Below, one piece after another: positions 25,205 to 35,392 of a stretch of DNA of 59,731 bases. Numbering within the stretch: position 1 is the first letter of the stretch; every line of letters begins with the position of its first letter. Source of the stretch: Curvibacter gracilis ATCC BAA-807 (GTDB lineage: Bacteria; Pseudomonadota; Gammaproteobacteria; Burkholderiales; Burkholderiaceae_C); NCBI RefSeq assembly GCF_000518645.1, contig NZ_KI912466.1, positions 1 to 59,731 on the forward strand, given 5' to 3'. Below the pieces are notes generated by a model. It made no database searches. It was not told the origin of the DNA and was given only the letters and a program-made list of their open reading frames with translations. Position numbers and translations under genes: made by a program.

Positions 25205-26404
25205 TCAGACCAAACCGAGATCACGCACGGCCGCGCCCGGAAAGACCCTCTGCAAGGCCTGCGGCCCCAGGCCATACTGCCGCCCCAGCAGGCCGGCCAG
25301 CACGCTGCGGTAGTCGTTGAGCACCGGAAAATCCCGGTTCTGGAACAAGGTGGCCGGGCTGACGGCCACCTGCTCGCCCAGCACCCGCCCGCCGCGCAGG
25401 CTGCCGCCCAGCACCCACAGCACCGAGCCATGCCCGTGGTCGGTGCCCCGGTTGCCGTTTTCGCGGAAGGTGCGGCCAAACTCGCTGATCACCACCACCG
25501 TGGTGCGGCCCCAGGTCTCGCCCATCTCGTCGGCCAGCGCCGCCAGGCCCTGGCCCAATTCGTCGAAACGGCTGGCCAGGGCGCCGCTGGCCCCCCCTTG
25601 TGCCACATGGGTGTCCCAGCCGCCCACATCGACAAAGCCGATGTCGTGGCCCGACTTGAGCAAAAAGGCCAGGCGACGCGCCACCTGCTCGAAGCCGCGG
25701 GAGCTCATGGCACGCCGGTTGGCGCTTTCCATCTCGGCCTGCAGACTCTGGCGCGCCTCGGCCTGCACCTGAAAGCCCTCACGCACCGGGGTGGCCAGTG
25801 GGCCGCCGCCATACATGGCCTCGATGATGCGGGCCTGGCGCTCGTCGACCCCGGCCTTGCCCACCGAGGCCAGGGCCACGTTGGCCACCGGCACCGGGCC
25901 ACGCAAGGCCATGGGCAGTTGATCGGTGAAGGCGATGCCCAGGCCTTCGGCCCCGCCCAACTCAGCGCACAGGCGGTTCAGGAAGCCCGAGCGGAAGTCG
26001 CGCCGCTCGCCCACGCCCTGCCCCAGCTCGATGCTGTCCTGGGTCTCGAAATGGCTGCGCGTGAGATCGTCGGTGCCACAAAAGGGGATGAAGGCCGCCT
26101 GCCCGCGCTGGTACAGGGGCAGCACCGTGCTGGCCAGGGCCGGGTGCAGCCCCCACTGGGCGTCCAGCGGCAAGGCCCCTTGCGGGCGACCGGGCCGGGC
26201 AATGGCGATGTTGGGGCGCGATTCCTCGTAAAAGGTGTTGGCCGTGGGCACCAGCAGGTTGGCCGCGTCGTAGCCGCCGCGCAGAAACACCAGCAGGAAC
26301 TTGTTGCGCCCGGCCCCCGGCGCAGCCCAGCTGCGGCTGCCATGCAAGGCCAGTGGTGCCAGGCTGGCGGCGCCCAGGTGCTGAAGAAGGTGTCGGCGTT
26401 GCAT
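25205..26404 (-). CDS. DUF1501 domain-containing exported protein
   Basis: 399-residue protein with a short Tat-like N-terminus (MQRRHLLQHLGAASLAPLAL). Its fold belongs to the sulfatase/alkaline-phosphatase-like DUF1501 family: KFLLVFLRGGYDAANLLVP, HFETQDSIELG and, near the C-terminus, VISEFGRTFRENGNRGTDHG with candidate metal ligands. It lies 18 nt downstream of the DUF1800 gene. DUF1501/DUF1800 pairs are widespread but of unknown function. Periplasmic location is expected. Confidence 0.9.
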   Translation of the reverse strand: MQRRHLLQHLGAASLAPLALHGSRSWAAPGAGRNKFLLVFLRGGYDAANLLVPTANTFYEESRPNIAIARPGRPQGALPLDAQWGLHPALASTVLPLYQRGQAAFIPFCGTDDLTRSHFETQDSIELGQGVGERRDFRSGFLNRLCAELGGAEGLGIAFTDQLPMALRGPVPVANVALASVGKAGVDERQARIIEAMYGGGPLATPVREGFQVQAEARQSLQAEMESANRRAMSSRGFEQVARRLAFLLKSGHDIGFVDVGGWDTHVAQGGASGALASRFDELGQGLAALADEMGETWGRTTVVVISEFGRTFRENGNRGTDHGHGSVLWVLGGSLRGGRVLGEQVAVSPATLFQNRDFPVLNDYRSVLAGLLGRQYGLGPQALQRVFPGAAVRDLGLV

Positions 26405-26422
26405 GAGGACCTCGCTTTCGGG

Positions 26423-27988
26423 TCAGCGGTTCATGAATTCAGGAGACGACAGCAGGAAGGTGTTCCATTCCTGAGGCGAGCTGGCCTGCTCCAGGGCCTG
26501 CCGGGTGCGTGGGCTCAGGCTGGGCGCCAGGCCCTGGTGGTACAGCGCGTTCGACAGCTGGGGGAAGGCCGGCTGCTCGACCGGGGGCGTGGCCTCGGTC
26601 TTGAACAGGCCCGCCGGCCCCGAGCCGATGGCCCGGGCCACCTCGAAGCGGGTGCTCATCTGGCCCGCGCTGGACCAGGCCGCCGCCTCCAGCGGGTAGC
26701 CGTCGGGTGTGCTGCGGCCGTACAAGGGCTCGCCCAGGCGGTTGATCCAGTTCAGCACCGGGTTGGGGTTGAGGATGACGCGCCCGTCATAGGCCAGGCG
26801 CACGGCGGCCAGCACGTAGTGCACCGGGTCCCGGAACAGCGTGCCCAGCGAGGCGGCGAACTCCGGGCTGGAGAACAGCGCATTCAGCGTGGCCGCGATG
26901 TCGCCGTCGCTGCGCTGGAAAGCCGCGGCCACCCGGTCCACCAGGCCGGGCGCCGGGGTGTCAGACACCCAGAACAGCACCAGCTTGCGGGCCACGAAGC
27001 GCGCGGTGGACGGGTGCCGGGCCAGCCGGTCGAGCGCCGCCTCGACGCGGGCCAGGCCCCGCCCGGGCAGGGGTTGGCCCAGCAGCGACTGCGGACTGTC
27101 ATCGTGGCGGCGCGGGTTGAACTCGAACAGGCCCCGGCGCACATACTGCCCCTGCAGGGCCGGTGGCAGCTGGGGCGGCGGCGCGTCGGGCGGGTTGACC
27201 ACGCCCAGGCCGCTCAGCACCCGCGCCAGGGCCTGCACGTCTTGTTGAGAGTAGCCCCCGCCCACGCCCAGGGTGTGCAGCTCCATCAGCTCGCGGGCGT
27301 AGTTCTCGTTGAGGCGGCCCGCCGCGTTGTGCTCGTTGTCCAAGTAGCGCAGCATGGCGGGGTGGTAGACCGTGGCCCCCAGCAGATCGCGAAACCGGCC
27401 CAGGGCGTGGGGGCGAACGGCCTGATCCTCGAAATCCGGGATCAGCGCCCGCAGATTGCCCTTGTAGAGGTGCAGGCTGAAATGGTTCATCCAGAACCAG
27501 ACCATCTGCTCCTGCACCTGCTGGGGTGAATACAGGGCACGCAGCACGAAGCGCTGGGCCGATTCGCGCCCCTGGCGGTTCAACTCCTGCTGGTAGGCCT
27601 GCTGGGCGGCCTTCTTGGCCTCATCGTCCTTCAAGGCATCGGCGGCACGCCGCTGCGCCTCCAGGGCCACCACGCGGGCCACCAAGGGCTCGCGGGTGAT
27701 GGTCATGGCCTCGATCTGGGCCTGGGCCTCGGGCGGCAAAGGCACGCCCGGCTGCGCCTTGAGCTGCTGCGCCAGCCAGCGCGACAAGCCCTGAGCGGCC
27801 AGTTGTCGCGCCGCCTCGGGCGTGGCGCCCCAAGTCAGCCGATTGAGCCAGCGGACTTGCGCCGCTGCGGTATCGGCCTGGCCATCGTGGGGGCCGCCTT
27901 CAGCGCCCGGCAGGCCGGCACAGCCCGCCAGGCCCAGGCAGGCGCCGGCGGCGGAGCCAGCGAGCAGGTGTCGACGCATCAGATCCAT
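26423..27988 (-). CDS. DUF1800 domain-containing protein, probable Tat lipoprotein
   Basis: 521-residue DUF1800 protein. The N-terminus MDLMRRHLLAGSAAGACLGLAGC combines a twin-arginine-like start with a lipobox (LAGC, Cys23), so a lipid-anchored periplasmic protein is likely. The DUF1800 core includes LNRLTWGATPE near residue 50, QMVWFWMNHFSLHLYKG, and NENYARELMELHTLGVGGGY near the centre. ATG at 27986-27988; the frame extends upstream without a supported start. First gene of a two-gene operon with DUF1501. Reaction unknown. Confidence 0.9.
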   Translation of the reverse strand: MDLMRRHLLAGSAAGACLGLAGCAGLPGAEGGPHDGQADTAAAQVRWLNRLTWGATPEAARQLAAQGLSRWLAQQLKAQPGVPLPPEAQAQIEAMTITREPLVARVVALEAQRRAADALKDDEAKKAAQQAYQQELNRQGRESAQRFVLRALYSPQQVQEQMVWFWMNHFSLHLYKGNLRALIPDFEDQAVRPHALGRFRDLLGATVYHPAMLRYLDNEHNAAGRLNENYARELMELHTLGVGGGYSQQDVQALARVLSGLGVVNPPDAPPPQLPPALQGQYVRRGLFEFNPRRHDDSPQSLLGQPLPGRGLARVEAALDRLARHPSTARFVARKLVLFWVSDTPAPGLVDRVAAAFQRSDGDIAATLNALFSSPEFAASLGTLFRDPVHYVLAAVRLAYDGRVILNPNPVLNWINRLGEPLYGRSTPDGYPLEAAAWSSAGQMSTRFEVARAIGSGPAGLFKTEATPPVEQPAFPQLSNALYHQGLAPSLSPRTRQALEQASSPQEWNTFLLSSPEFMNR

Positions 27989-28124
27989 GATGGGTTTCCC
28001 GGTTGAGCGCCAGGCGCACGTGCCAGCCAAGAGGCCAGCCCGTCACCCGCGGTGAACTCGCAACGACCCGCGGCAGGCTGGCGTTGACAAACGGATGGTA
28101 AAGACCGCCAGCGCCCACCCACTC

Positions 28125-28766
28125 TTACTGCTGCACCACATCCGCCCCCTTGGGCGGCTTGAACTGAAAGGTGTCGGCCGGCAGGCTGGGGTTGGCCTGA
28201 AAACCGGTGAAGCTCAGCACCGAGCGCTGGCCGAAACTGTCCAGGATGTCGAGGGTGGCGAGCTGCTCGCCCTTGAAACCGATCTTCACGCTCTGGATCT
28301 GACCATCGCGCGACTTGGGCAGGGCCTGCACCCACTGCTGGCCGTCCTGCTCGGGCAAGGCACTGAGCTTGAACTCGGCCTCCAGCGACTTGAGGTCGGG
28401 CGCCGAGGCCAGCAGGGCGGCCGGGGTGGAGCCCAGCACCTGCGACTGCTTGCGCGCGGTGACCTGGTTCAGGTCCACGTCGTACAGCCAAACGGTCTGG
28501 CCATCGGCGACCAGTTGCTGCTCGAAAGGCTTGCGGTAGTCGAAACGGAAGCGCGAGGGGCGCAGAAATTCGAACACGCCGCTGGAGCTCTTGCTGCGCG
28601 CCACCTGCCCTTCGCGTGCCGGCGCCGTCACCACCTGGGTGAACTCGGCCTTGCCGCCGCGCGTGCCTTTGACAAAGGTCTCCAGGGCGTCCAGGCCGGT
28701 GGCCAGGGCGGGCCCGGCCAGGCTCAAACCCAGCCCCAGGGCCAGCAGGTGTTGTCGGATCTTCAT
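28125..28766 (-). CDS. lolA: Outer membrane lipoprotein carrier protein LolA
   Basis: 213-residue periplasmic chaperone carrying lipoproteins from LolCDE to LolB. Signal peptide about residues 1-22 (MKIRQHLLALGLGLSLAGPALA). The mature part has FVKGTRGGKAEFTQVV, SSGVFEFLRPSRFRFDYRKPFEQ with the conserved arginine, and LVADGQTVWLYDVDLNQV. The ATG at 28764-28766 (MKIRQH) is 10 nt downstream of ftsK; the same-frame upstream Met would lie inside ftsK. ftsK-lolA is the conserved pair. Confidence 0.95.
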   Translation of the reverse strand: MKIRQHLLALGLGLSLAGPALATGLDALETFVKGTRGGKAEFTQVVTAPAREGQVARSKSSSGVFEFLRPSRFRFDYRKPFEQQLVADGQTVWLYDVDLNQVTARKQSQVLGSTPAALLASAPDLKSLEAEFKLSALPEQDGQQWVQALPKSRDGQIQSVKIGFKGEQLATLDILDSFGQRSVLSFTGFQANPSLPADTFQFKPPKGADVVQQ

Positions 28767-28776
28767 GGGCTCACTC

Positions 28777-31098
28777 TCATTCGTTGCGCGCGGGCACCAG
28801 CACCTCGCGCTGGCCACTGGCGGTGAGGGCACTCACCAGGCCGGCTTTTTCCATGTCTTCGAGCAGGCGGGCCGAGCGGTTGTAACCGATGCGCAGCTTG
28901 CGCTGCACGTAAGAGATGCTGGCCTTGCGGTCTTTCAGCACCACCTCGACGGCCTGGTCGTACATCGGGTCTTTTTCGCCGCCCTCGCCGCCGCCCTCAC
29001 CGCCCGGGCCGTCGTCCCCGTCCACGGTACCGCCTTCGAGCACGCCTTCGATGTAATCGGGCTCGCCCTGGCTTTTCAGGTAGCTGACCACGCGGTGCAC
29101 CTCTTCATCGCTGACGAAGGCGCCGTGCACCCGCACCGGGAAGCCGGTGCCGCTGGGCATGTAAAGCATGTCGCCCATGCCCAGCAGGGCCTCGGCCCCC
29201 ATCTGGTCGAGGATGGTGCGGCTGTCGATCTTGCTGCTCACCTGGAAGGCGATGCGGGTCGGGATGTTGGCCTTGATCAGGCCGGTGATCACGTCCACGC
29301 TGGGGCGCTGGGTGGCCAGGATCAGGTGGATGCCGGCGGCACGGGCCTTCTGGGCCAGGCGGGCGATCAGCTCTTCGATCTTCTTGCCCACCACCATCAT
29401 CAGGTCGGCCAGTTCGTCGATCACCACCACGATGTGGGGCAGGCGCTGCAGAGGCTCCGGGCTTTCTGGGGTCAGGCTGAAGGGGTTGTAGATGAACTCT
29501 TCGCGCGCCTTGGCCTCGTCGATCTTGGTGTTGTAGCCCGCCAGGTTGCGCACGCCCAGCTTGCTCATCAGCTTGTAGCGGCGCTCCATCTCGGCCACGC
29601 ACCAGGTCAGGCCGTTGGCCGCCTGTTTCATGTCGGTGACCACCGGGGCCAACAGGTGCGGAATGCCTTCGTAGACCGACATTTCCAGCATCTTGGGGTC
29701 GATCATCAGCAGGCGCACATCCCGCGCCTCGGCCTTGTACAGCAGCGACAGGATCATCGCGTTGATCCCCACCGACTTGCCCGAACCCGTGGTGCCGGCC
29801 ACCAACACGTGGGGCATCTTGGCCAGATCGGCCACCACCGGGTTGCCGATGATGTCCTTGCCCAGGCCCATGGTCAGCAGTGACTTGGCCTCGTGGTAGA
29901 TCTGCGAGCCCAGGATTTCACTGAGCTTGATGGTCTGGCGCTTGGCGTTGGGCAGCTCCAGCGCCATGAAGTTCTTGCCCGGGATGGTCTCGATCACCCG
30001 GATCGACACCAGGCTCAGCGAGCGCGCCAGGTCCTTGGCCAGGTTCACCACCTGCGAACCCTTGACCCCGGTGGCGGGTTCGATCTCGTAACGGGTGATG
30101 ACCGGGCCTGGCGAGGCCAGCACCACGCGCACCTCGACGCCGAAATCCTTGAGCTTCTTCTCGATCAGGCGGCTGGTCATCTCCAGGGTCTCTGGGGCCA
30201 CGGTCTCCTGGCGCAGCAAGGCCCCGTCGAGCAGGTCAACCTGGGGCAGCTTGCTGTCGGGCATTTCGGTAAACAACGGCTTTTGCCGCTCCTTGACCAC
30301 ACGCTCGCTCTTGGGCACGTCGATCATCACCGGCTCGATGATCTGCACCGGCTGCGGGTGGTGTTCGCGGATCTCGATACGCTCTTCGTGCACCACCTCC
30401 TCGCGTTCACGCGCCGCACGCTTGCCCACCGCCAGGTCTTCGGCAATCTCGCTCTTCTTGCGCCGCGACTGCACCAGCGAGTCCAGCGCTGCGCCCAGGC
30501 GCTCGGCCGCATGGCCCCAAGAGAAACGGAACACCAATGCACTGCCGACCAGGCCGACGGTCAGGGTCAGCAGGGCCGATCCGGTGAAACCCAGCCACTT
30601 CATCAGCAAAGGGCCCGTGAGGTAGCCCAGCACGCCCCCGGCGTGGCCCGGCAGATGCCCCTCGAAGCGGTACAGCCGCGTCCATTCGAGCGCCGTGCTG
30701 GCCAGCACCAGCAGCACCAGGCCCAGCCAGAACGGCCAACGCGCGCCAGGTTGGCCGGCCTCGTCGGCGCGCATCCAGCGCGCCAGGCTGGCCAACCAGG
30801 CACGAACGGCCGCAGCCACCCCCCACCAGACGGAAAAACCCAGCATGAAGTAGCTGACATCGGCCAGCCAAGCGCCCAGGCGCCCGCTCCAGTTCAGGAC
30901 CTTCAGGCTGCCCCCCGTGGTCGACCAGGCCGGGTCTTGCGCGTGGTAGGTCAGCAGGGCCAACAGCCACAGCACCAGCAGGGCCGCCCAGACGATCAGG
31001 CCGATCTCGTGGGTGAAACGGCTGACCCCGTAGCGCACCGGGGCATCGCGGTCACGGGCCGGGGCGGAGGAATTCAGGGTGTGAAGGGAATAGGTCAT
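28777..31098 (-). CDS. ftsK: DNA translocase FtsK
   Basis: 773-residue divisome DNA pump that resolves chromosome dimers at the septum. The N-terminal ~190 residues hold about four membrane helices; a short linker rich in E, R and K follows, much shorter than in E. coli. The motor has Walker [12 protein letters not shown] near 435 and Walker [13 protein letters not shown], and the C-terminal gamma winged helix includes [23 protein letters not shown], which reads KOPS sites. It precedes lolA by 10 nt. Confidence 0.96.
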   Translation of the reverse strand: MTYSLHTLNSSAPARDRDAPVRYGVSRFTHEIGLIVWAALLVLWLLALLTYHAQDPAWSTTGGSLKVLNWSGRLGAWLADVSYFMLGFSVWWGVAAAVRAWLASLARWMRADEAGQPGARWPFWLGLVLLVLASTALEWTRLYRFEGHLPGHAGGVLGYLTGPLLMKWLGFTGSALLTLTVGLVGSALVFRFSWGHAAERLGAALDSLVQSRRKKSEIAEDLAVGKRAAREREEVVHEERIEIREHHPQPVQIIEPVMIDVPKSERVVKERQKPLFTEMPDSKLPQVDLLDGALLRQETVAPETLEMTSRLIEKKLKDFGVEVRVVLASPGPVITRYEIEPATGVKGSQVVNLAKDLARSLSLVSIRVIETIPGKNFMALELPNAKRQTIKLSEILGSQIYHEAKSLLTMGLGKDIIGNPVVADLAKMPHVLVAGTTGSGKSVGINAMILSLLYKAEARDVRLLMIDPKMLEMSVYEGIPHLLAPVVTDMKQAANGLTWCVAEMERRYKLMSKLGVRNLAGYNTKIDEAKAREEFIYNPFSLTPESPEPLQRLPHIVVVIDELADLMMVVGKKIEELIARLAQKARAAGIHLILATQRPSVDVITGLIKANIPTRIAFQVSSKIDSRTILDQMGAEALLGMGDMLYMPSGTGFPVRVHGAFVSDEEVHRVVSYLKSQGEPDYIEGVLEGGTVDGDDGPGGEGGGEGGEKDPMYDQAVEVVLKDRKASISYVQRKLRIGYNRSARLLEDMEKAGLVSALTASGQREVLVPARNE

Positions 31099-31162
31099 AG
31101 GCAGTCAAGGACGCCAAGCTTAGCGCAGCGCAGGGCCGCTGCGGCGCTGGGGCCGGCGGTGT

Positions 31163-31840
31163 TCAGGTCAGCTGCAGCAGCCGGTCCTTGACCGTCATGC
31201 AGCCGGCCTCGTCGGTCTGCACAAAACCGCGCTCCTCCAGGTCTTTCATGACCCGGCTGACCATTTCGCGCGAGGCGCCCACCATCTTGGCAATGTCCTG
31301 GCGTGAAAGCTTGTCGCGGATCACCAGCGCCCCATCGGGGCCTTCGCTGGCGTGCTCCATCAGGGCCCGGGCAACCCGGCCATACACATCCATCAGCGCC
31401 AGCGATTCGATCTTCTGATCCGCCTGACGCAGACGCTGCACCAGGCGCTTCATCACGGCATAAGCCACACTGCTGTTGTCCTGCAGGCAACGCAGGAATT
31501 CGACCCGGCCCAGGGTCAGCACATCGGTCTGGATCTCGGCCCGCACGGTGGCCGAATGGGTCTGGTTGTCGATCAGGCTCATCTCGCCCAGGTGATCCCC
31601 CGTGCGCAAGGTGGCCAGAATGACTTCACGGCCCCGCTTGTCGGTGGTCAGGACGCGGACACGGCCATTGAGCAAGATGAAAAGCGCATCTGATTTGCTG
31701 TCCTGCTCCACCAAGGCCTCGCCGCGCTTGAAGCGCCGCTTCACCACCACCCGCGAAATCAGCTCTGCCTGGGCCGCCGTCAGCAAGGCAAACAATGGCA
31801 CGCGCCGCAGCAGTTCAAGGTTGGACACCATGGTCGTCAT
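31163..31840 (-). CDS. Crp/Fnr family transcriptional regulator
   Basis: 225-residue regulator. Residues about 10-130 are a cyclic-nucleotide-type beta barrel (FKRGEALVEQDSKSDALFILLNGRV, GDHLGEMSLIDNQTHSATVRA). The C-terminal HTH_Crp has LSRQDIAKMVGASREMVSRVMKDLEERGFV. There is no FNR-type N-terminal cysteine set, and the phosphate-binding-cassette residues are only partly like Crp, so the ligand is unclear. ATG at 31840 follows AAGGAGA by 8 nt. Divergent from trxB; ftsK lies 64 nt downstream. Confidence 0.9.
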   Translation of the reverse strand: MTTMVSNLELLRRVPLFALLTAAQAELISRVVVKRRFKRGEALVEQDSKSDALFILLNGRVRVLTTDKRGREVILATLRTGDHLGEMSLIDNQTHSATVRAEIQTDVLTLGRVEFLRCLQDNSSVAYAVMKRLVQRLRQADQKIESLALMDVYGRVARALMEHASEGPDGALVIRDKLSRQDIAKMVGASREMVSRVMKDLEERGFVQTDEAGCMTVKDRLLQLT

Positions 31841-31956
31841 GTCGTGAAATCTCCTTGGCACACCCGGCGTCATCACCGGAGGTTGAGGTTAAAAGGGGCT
31901 TGCAGACCCCTCCGGGGCCTGGATCCCGATTAGGTTCTTACAATCGCGATCATTGA

Positions 31957-33012
<1,056 letters not shown>

Positions 33013-33030
33013 GGCTGCGCCGCTGGCCAC

Positions 33031-33074
33031 AGCTGATCGACCGCTTGTAGGCCGATCAGCTCGCAGGCTATAAT
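33031..33074 (+). promoter_or_regulatory. rpmB promoter with a hairpin across its -35 element
   Basis: TTGTAG (33045-33050), 18-bp spacer, TATAAT (33069-33074) preceded by GGC. The -35 lies in the 7-nt loop of an inverted repeat with 12-bp arms (33031-33042 and 33050-33061, one mismatch; core AGCTGATCG / CGATCAGCT). No T-run follows the hairpin, so it is a poor trxB terminator. A long leader of about 165 nt separates this promoter from rpmB. Confidence 0.7.
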
Positions 33075-33245
33075 CTTTAGCTTTGCTGAAAAGGCGCAGT
33101 CTTTGGCTGCACCCAATTTGCAAATTACCTCCACCGCCACCCTGCCGGGTGCCTCGGGCCTGCCCCGAAACACCACGGCAAGCGCCTTGACCGGCCCGGG
33201 TGGCGAGGTGCGGCTTCGGCCGTTAACAGTCTTAGGAGTGTCCAC

Positions 33246-33479
33246 ATGGCACGCAAATGTGAAGTCACGGGCAAGGGCCCGATGGTCGGGAACAACGTTT
33301 CCCACGCCAACAACAAAACCAAGCGCCGGTTCCTGCCGAACCTGCAATACCGCCGTTTCTGGGTTGAAACTGAAAACCGTTGGGTTCGCCTGCGTGTTTC
33401 CAGCGCCGCTCTGCGTCTGATCGACAAGAACGGTATCGACTCTGTGCTCGCAGATCTGCGCGCACGTGGCCAGGCTTAA
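33246..33479 (+). CDS. rpmB: 50S ribosomal protein L28
   Basis: 77-residue basic ribosomal protein. [20 protein letters not shown] and [12 protein letters not shown] are diagnostic. It lies 11 nt upstream of rpmG, the conserved rpmB-rpmG operon. Only one zinc-type cysteine is kept, as in C-minus forms. Confidence 0.97.
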   Translation: MARKCEVTGKGPMVGNNVSHANNKTKRRFLPNLQYRRFWVETENRWVRLRVSSAALRLIDKNGIDSVLADLRARGQA

Positions 33480-33490
33480 GGAGAATCACC

Positions 33491-33661
33491 ATGGCAGCCA
33501 AAGGCGGACGCGAAAAGATCAAGCTGGAATCCACTGCGGGTACCGGCCACTTCTACACCACCACCAAGAACAAGAAGACCACGCCCGAGAAGATGCTGAT
33601 CAAGAAATTTGATCCGAAAGCTCGCAAGCACGTCGACTACAAGGAAATCAAGCTGAAGTAA
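33491..33661 (+). CDS. rpmG: 50S ribosomal protein L33
   Basis: 56-residue ribosomal protein of the cysteine-free (zinc-independent) type: [19 protein letters not shown], then [22 protein letters not shown] at 33491 with AAGGAG upstream. Second gene of the rpmBG operon, followed by a strong terminator. Confidence 0.97.
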   Translation: MAAKGGREKIKLESTAGTGHFYTTTKNKKTTPEKMLIKKFDPKARKHVDYKEIKLK

Positions 33662-33678
33662 TTCAGCCCTTTCCCGTC

Positions 33679-33711
33679 AAGCCACCCGGCCCCGGCCCGG
33701 TGGCTTTTTTC
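33679..33711 (+). terminator. Terminator of rpmBG
   Basis: Stem AAGCCACC (33679-33686) / GGTGGCTT (33699-33706) extended by GG/CC pairs, followed by a T-run to 33710. Confidence 0.9.
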
Positions 33712-33733
33712 TTGTCTGCGCCTCCGACAACCC

Positions 33734-35239
33734 TCAGGCGGCCGACAGGCCCAGCGGGTCTTGCGCGATCATGGCCTTGGCCAACTGACCCAACGTGACG
33801 TAAGCCGCCTCGACCTCGGGCGTGAAGGGCAGGCCACAGCTCAGGCGCATGAAGCGCTCATAGCGGCCGGTGTTGGAGAACATCGGCCCCGGCGCCACCC
33901 GGATGCCACAGTCCAGGGCGCGCTCGAACAGCAGCGACGAAGACACCCCCAAAGGCAGCTCGATCCACAGGCTCAGGCCACCCGGCGGCACGCTGAGGCG
34001 CGTGCCCACCGGAAAATGCCGCGCCACCGCCTGCACACTGCGCTCGCGCTGCCGGGCCAGGTGGCCGCGCAGCCGGCTCAGATGGCGCGAGAAGGCGGCC
34101 GAATCCACGCAGCGCGCCGCCAGCAACTGCGCCCAGACCTGCATGTTGCGGGTCTTGGCGAACTTGAGCATCTGCACCCGGGTGTGCCAGCGCCCCCCAT
34201 TCATCCAGCCCTGGCGCAAGCCCGGCGCCAAGGTTTTGTTGAAGGACACGCAGTAGATCACCTGGCCGCTGCGATCCCAGGCCTTGAGCGGGCGCGAAAC
34301 GCCAGGGGTGTCCACCAGTTCACGGTAGATGTCGTCCTCGATCAGCGCCAGGTTGTGCTGCTCGCAAAAGGCAACCAGACGGGCCTTGTGCGCATCGGGC
34401 ATCACCGCGCCGTGGGGCATCTGCAGATGCGGCACCACCACCACGGCCTTGAGCCGGGGCTCCTGCTGCACGGCCAGCTCCAGCGCCTCCAGCGACAGAC
34501 CGGTGCGGGCGCTGCTGGGAATCTCGATGGCCCGCAGGTTCTGCGCCTCCACGGCCTGGAGCAGGCCGTAGAAAGTGGGTGACTCCATGGCAATCACATC
34601 CCCCTGCTCGGCCACCGCGCTGAGCGCCAGATTCACCGCCTCGGAGTTGCCCAGCGTCGACATCACTTCGTGCGGCGCCACATGCACACCCGACTCCAGG
34701 GCGCGCCGAGCCATCGCCGCCTGGAAGATCGGATGGGTGCCGGGCCGCGAATGCCCCTGCACCAGGATCTCTGGATGCTCCCGCAACAGCGCCGCACCGA
34801 TGCGATTCAAGGCCGCGCCGTCAAACAACTCGGCCGCCGGCATGGCCGAGCCCAGGTCGATGCGCACCTGCGCCAGGCGGCTTTTTTCGAGCCACAGCGA
34901 AATGCGTTCATTGATGCCTGCGAACTCCGCCCCATCCAGGCGATGCAAAGGCAGCCGCAGATCGGGCTCGGAGCACTCGCCCAGCAAGGACTGCGGGCTG
35001 TCGCAGACAAAATACCCCACCCGGGGCCGGGCCTGCACACAGCCCAGGGACTCCAGCGTGCGCAGGGCCTGCAAGGCGGTGCTCAGGCTCACGCCATGGC
35101 GCTGCATCAGCTCGCGCACCGAGGGCATGCGGGTGCCGGCGCCCAAAACCCCTTGCCGGATCGCCTGGTGGTAGTGCTCGGCCACCTGCCGGTAAAGCGG
35201 AGAAGGCTCGGCGAGCGGGCGGGTCTGTAGATCGGACAT
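33734..35239 (-). CDS. MocR-type regulator (GntR HTH plus PLP aminotransferase-like domain)
   Basis: 501-residue fusion. Residues about 10-80 are a GntR winged helix (PSPLYRQVAEHYHQAIRQGVL, MPSVRELMQRHGVSLSTALQAL). Residues about 125-490 are a fold-type I aminotransferase domain with Asp302/Tyr305 in LIEDDIYREL and the PLP lysine Lys335 in CVSFNKTLAPGLRQGW, so PLP binding is expected. ATG at 35239 gives MSDLQTRPL. MocR proteins mostly control divergent neighbours in response to PLP or amino-acid adducts; the divergent gene here is the DUF2917-like one. Confidence 0.92.
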   Translation of the reverse strand: MSDLQTRPLAEPSPLYRQVAEHYHQAIRQGVLGAGTRMPSVRELMQRHGVSLSTALQALRTLESLGCVQARPRVGYFVCDSPQSLLGECSEPDLRLPLHRLDGAEFAGINERISLWLEKSRLAQVRIDLGSAMPAAELFDGAALNRIGAALLREHPEILVQGHSRPGTHPIFQAAMARRALESGVHVAPHEVMSTLGNSEAVNLALSAVAEQGDVIAMESPTFYGLLQAVEAQNLRAIEIPSSARTGLSLEALELAVQQEPRLKAVVVVPHLQMPHGAVMPDAHKARLVAFCEQHNLALIEDDIYRELVDTPGVSRPLKAWDRSGQVIYCVSFNKTLAPGLRQGWMNGGRWHTRVQMLKFAKTRNMQVWAQLLAARCVDSAAFSRHLSRLRGHLARQRERSVQAVARHFPVGTRLSVPPGGLSLWIELPLGVSSSLLFERALDCGIRVAPGPMFSNTGRYERFMRLSCGLPFTPEVEAAYVTLGQLAKAMIAQDPLGLSAA

Positions 35240-35300
35240 GAGGCAAGCATGATGCCCCAAGGCAACGCACCGCAACAGATACAGAAGCCCGCCCGTGATA

Positions 35301-35323
35301 CCGAAACAGCGGTGTTTTTTCGG
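35301..35323. promoter_or_regulatory. Inverted repeat in the MocR/DUF2917-like divergent promoter
   Basis: CCGAAA (35301-35306) and TTTCGG (35318-35323) separated by 11 nt, midway between divergent starts at 35239 and 35393. Position suits a MocR operator; sequence evidence is modest. Confidence 0.35.
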
Positions 35324-35392
35324 CTCTGATGCGTCCCAGACCCCGCCTGGCTGTGCCTGTTGCCCAGAGCCCCGGCGCCCTACGCTGAAGGC

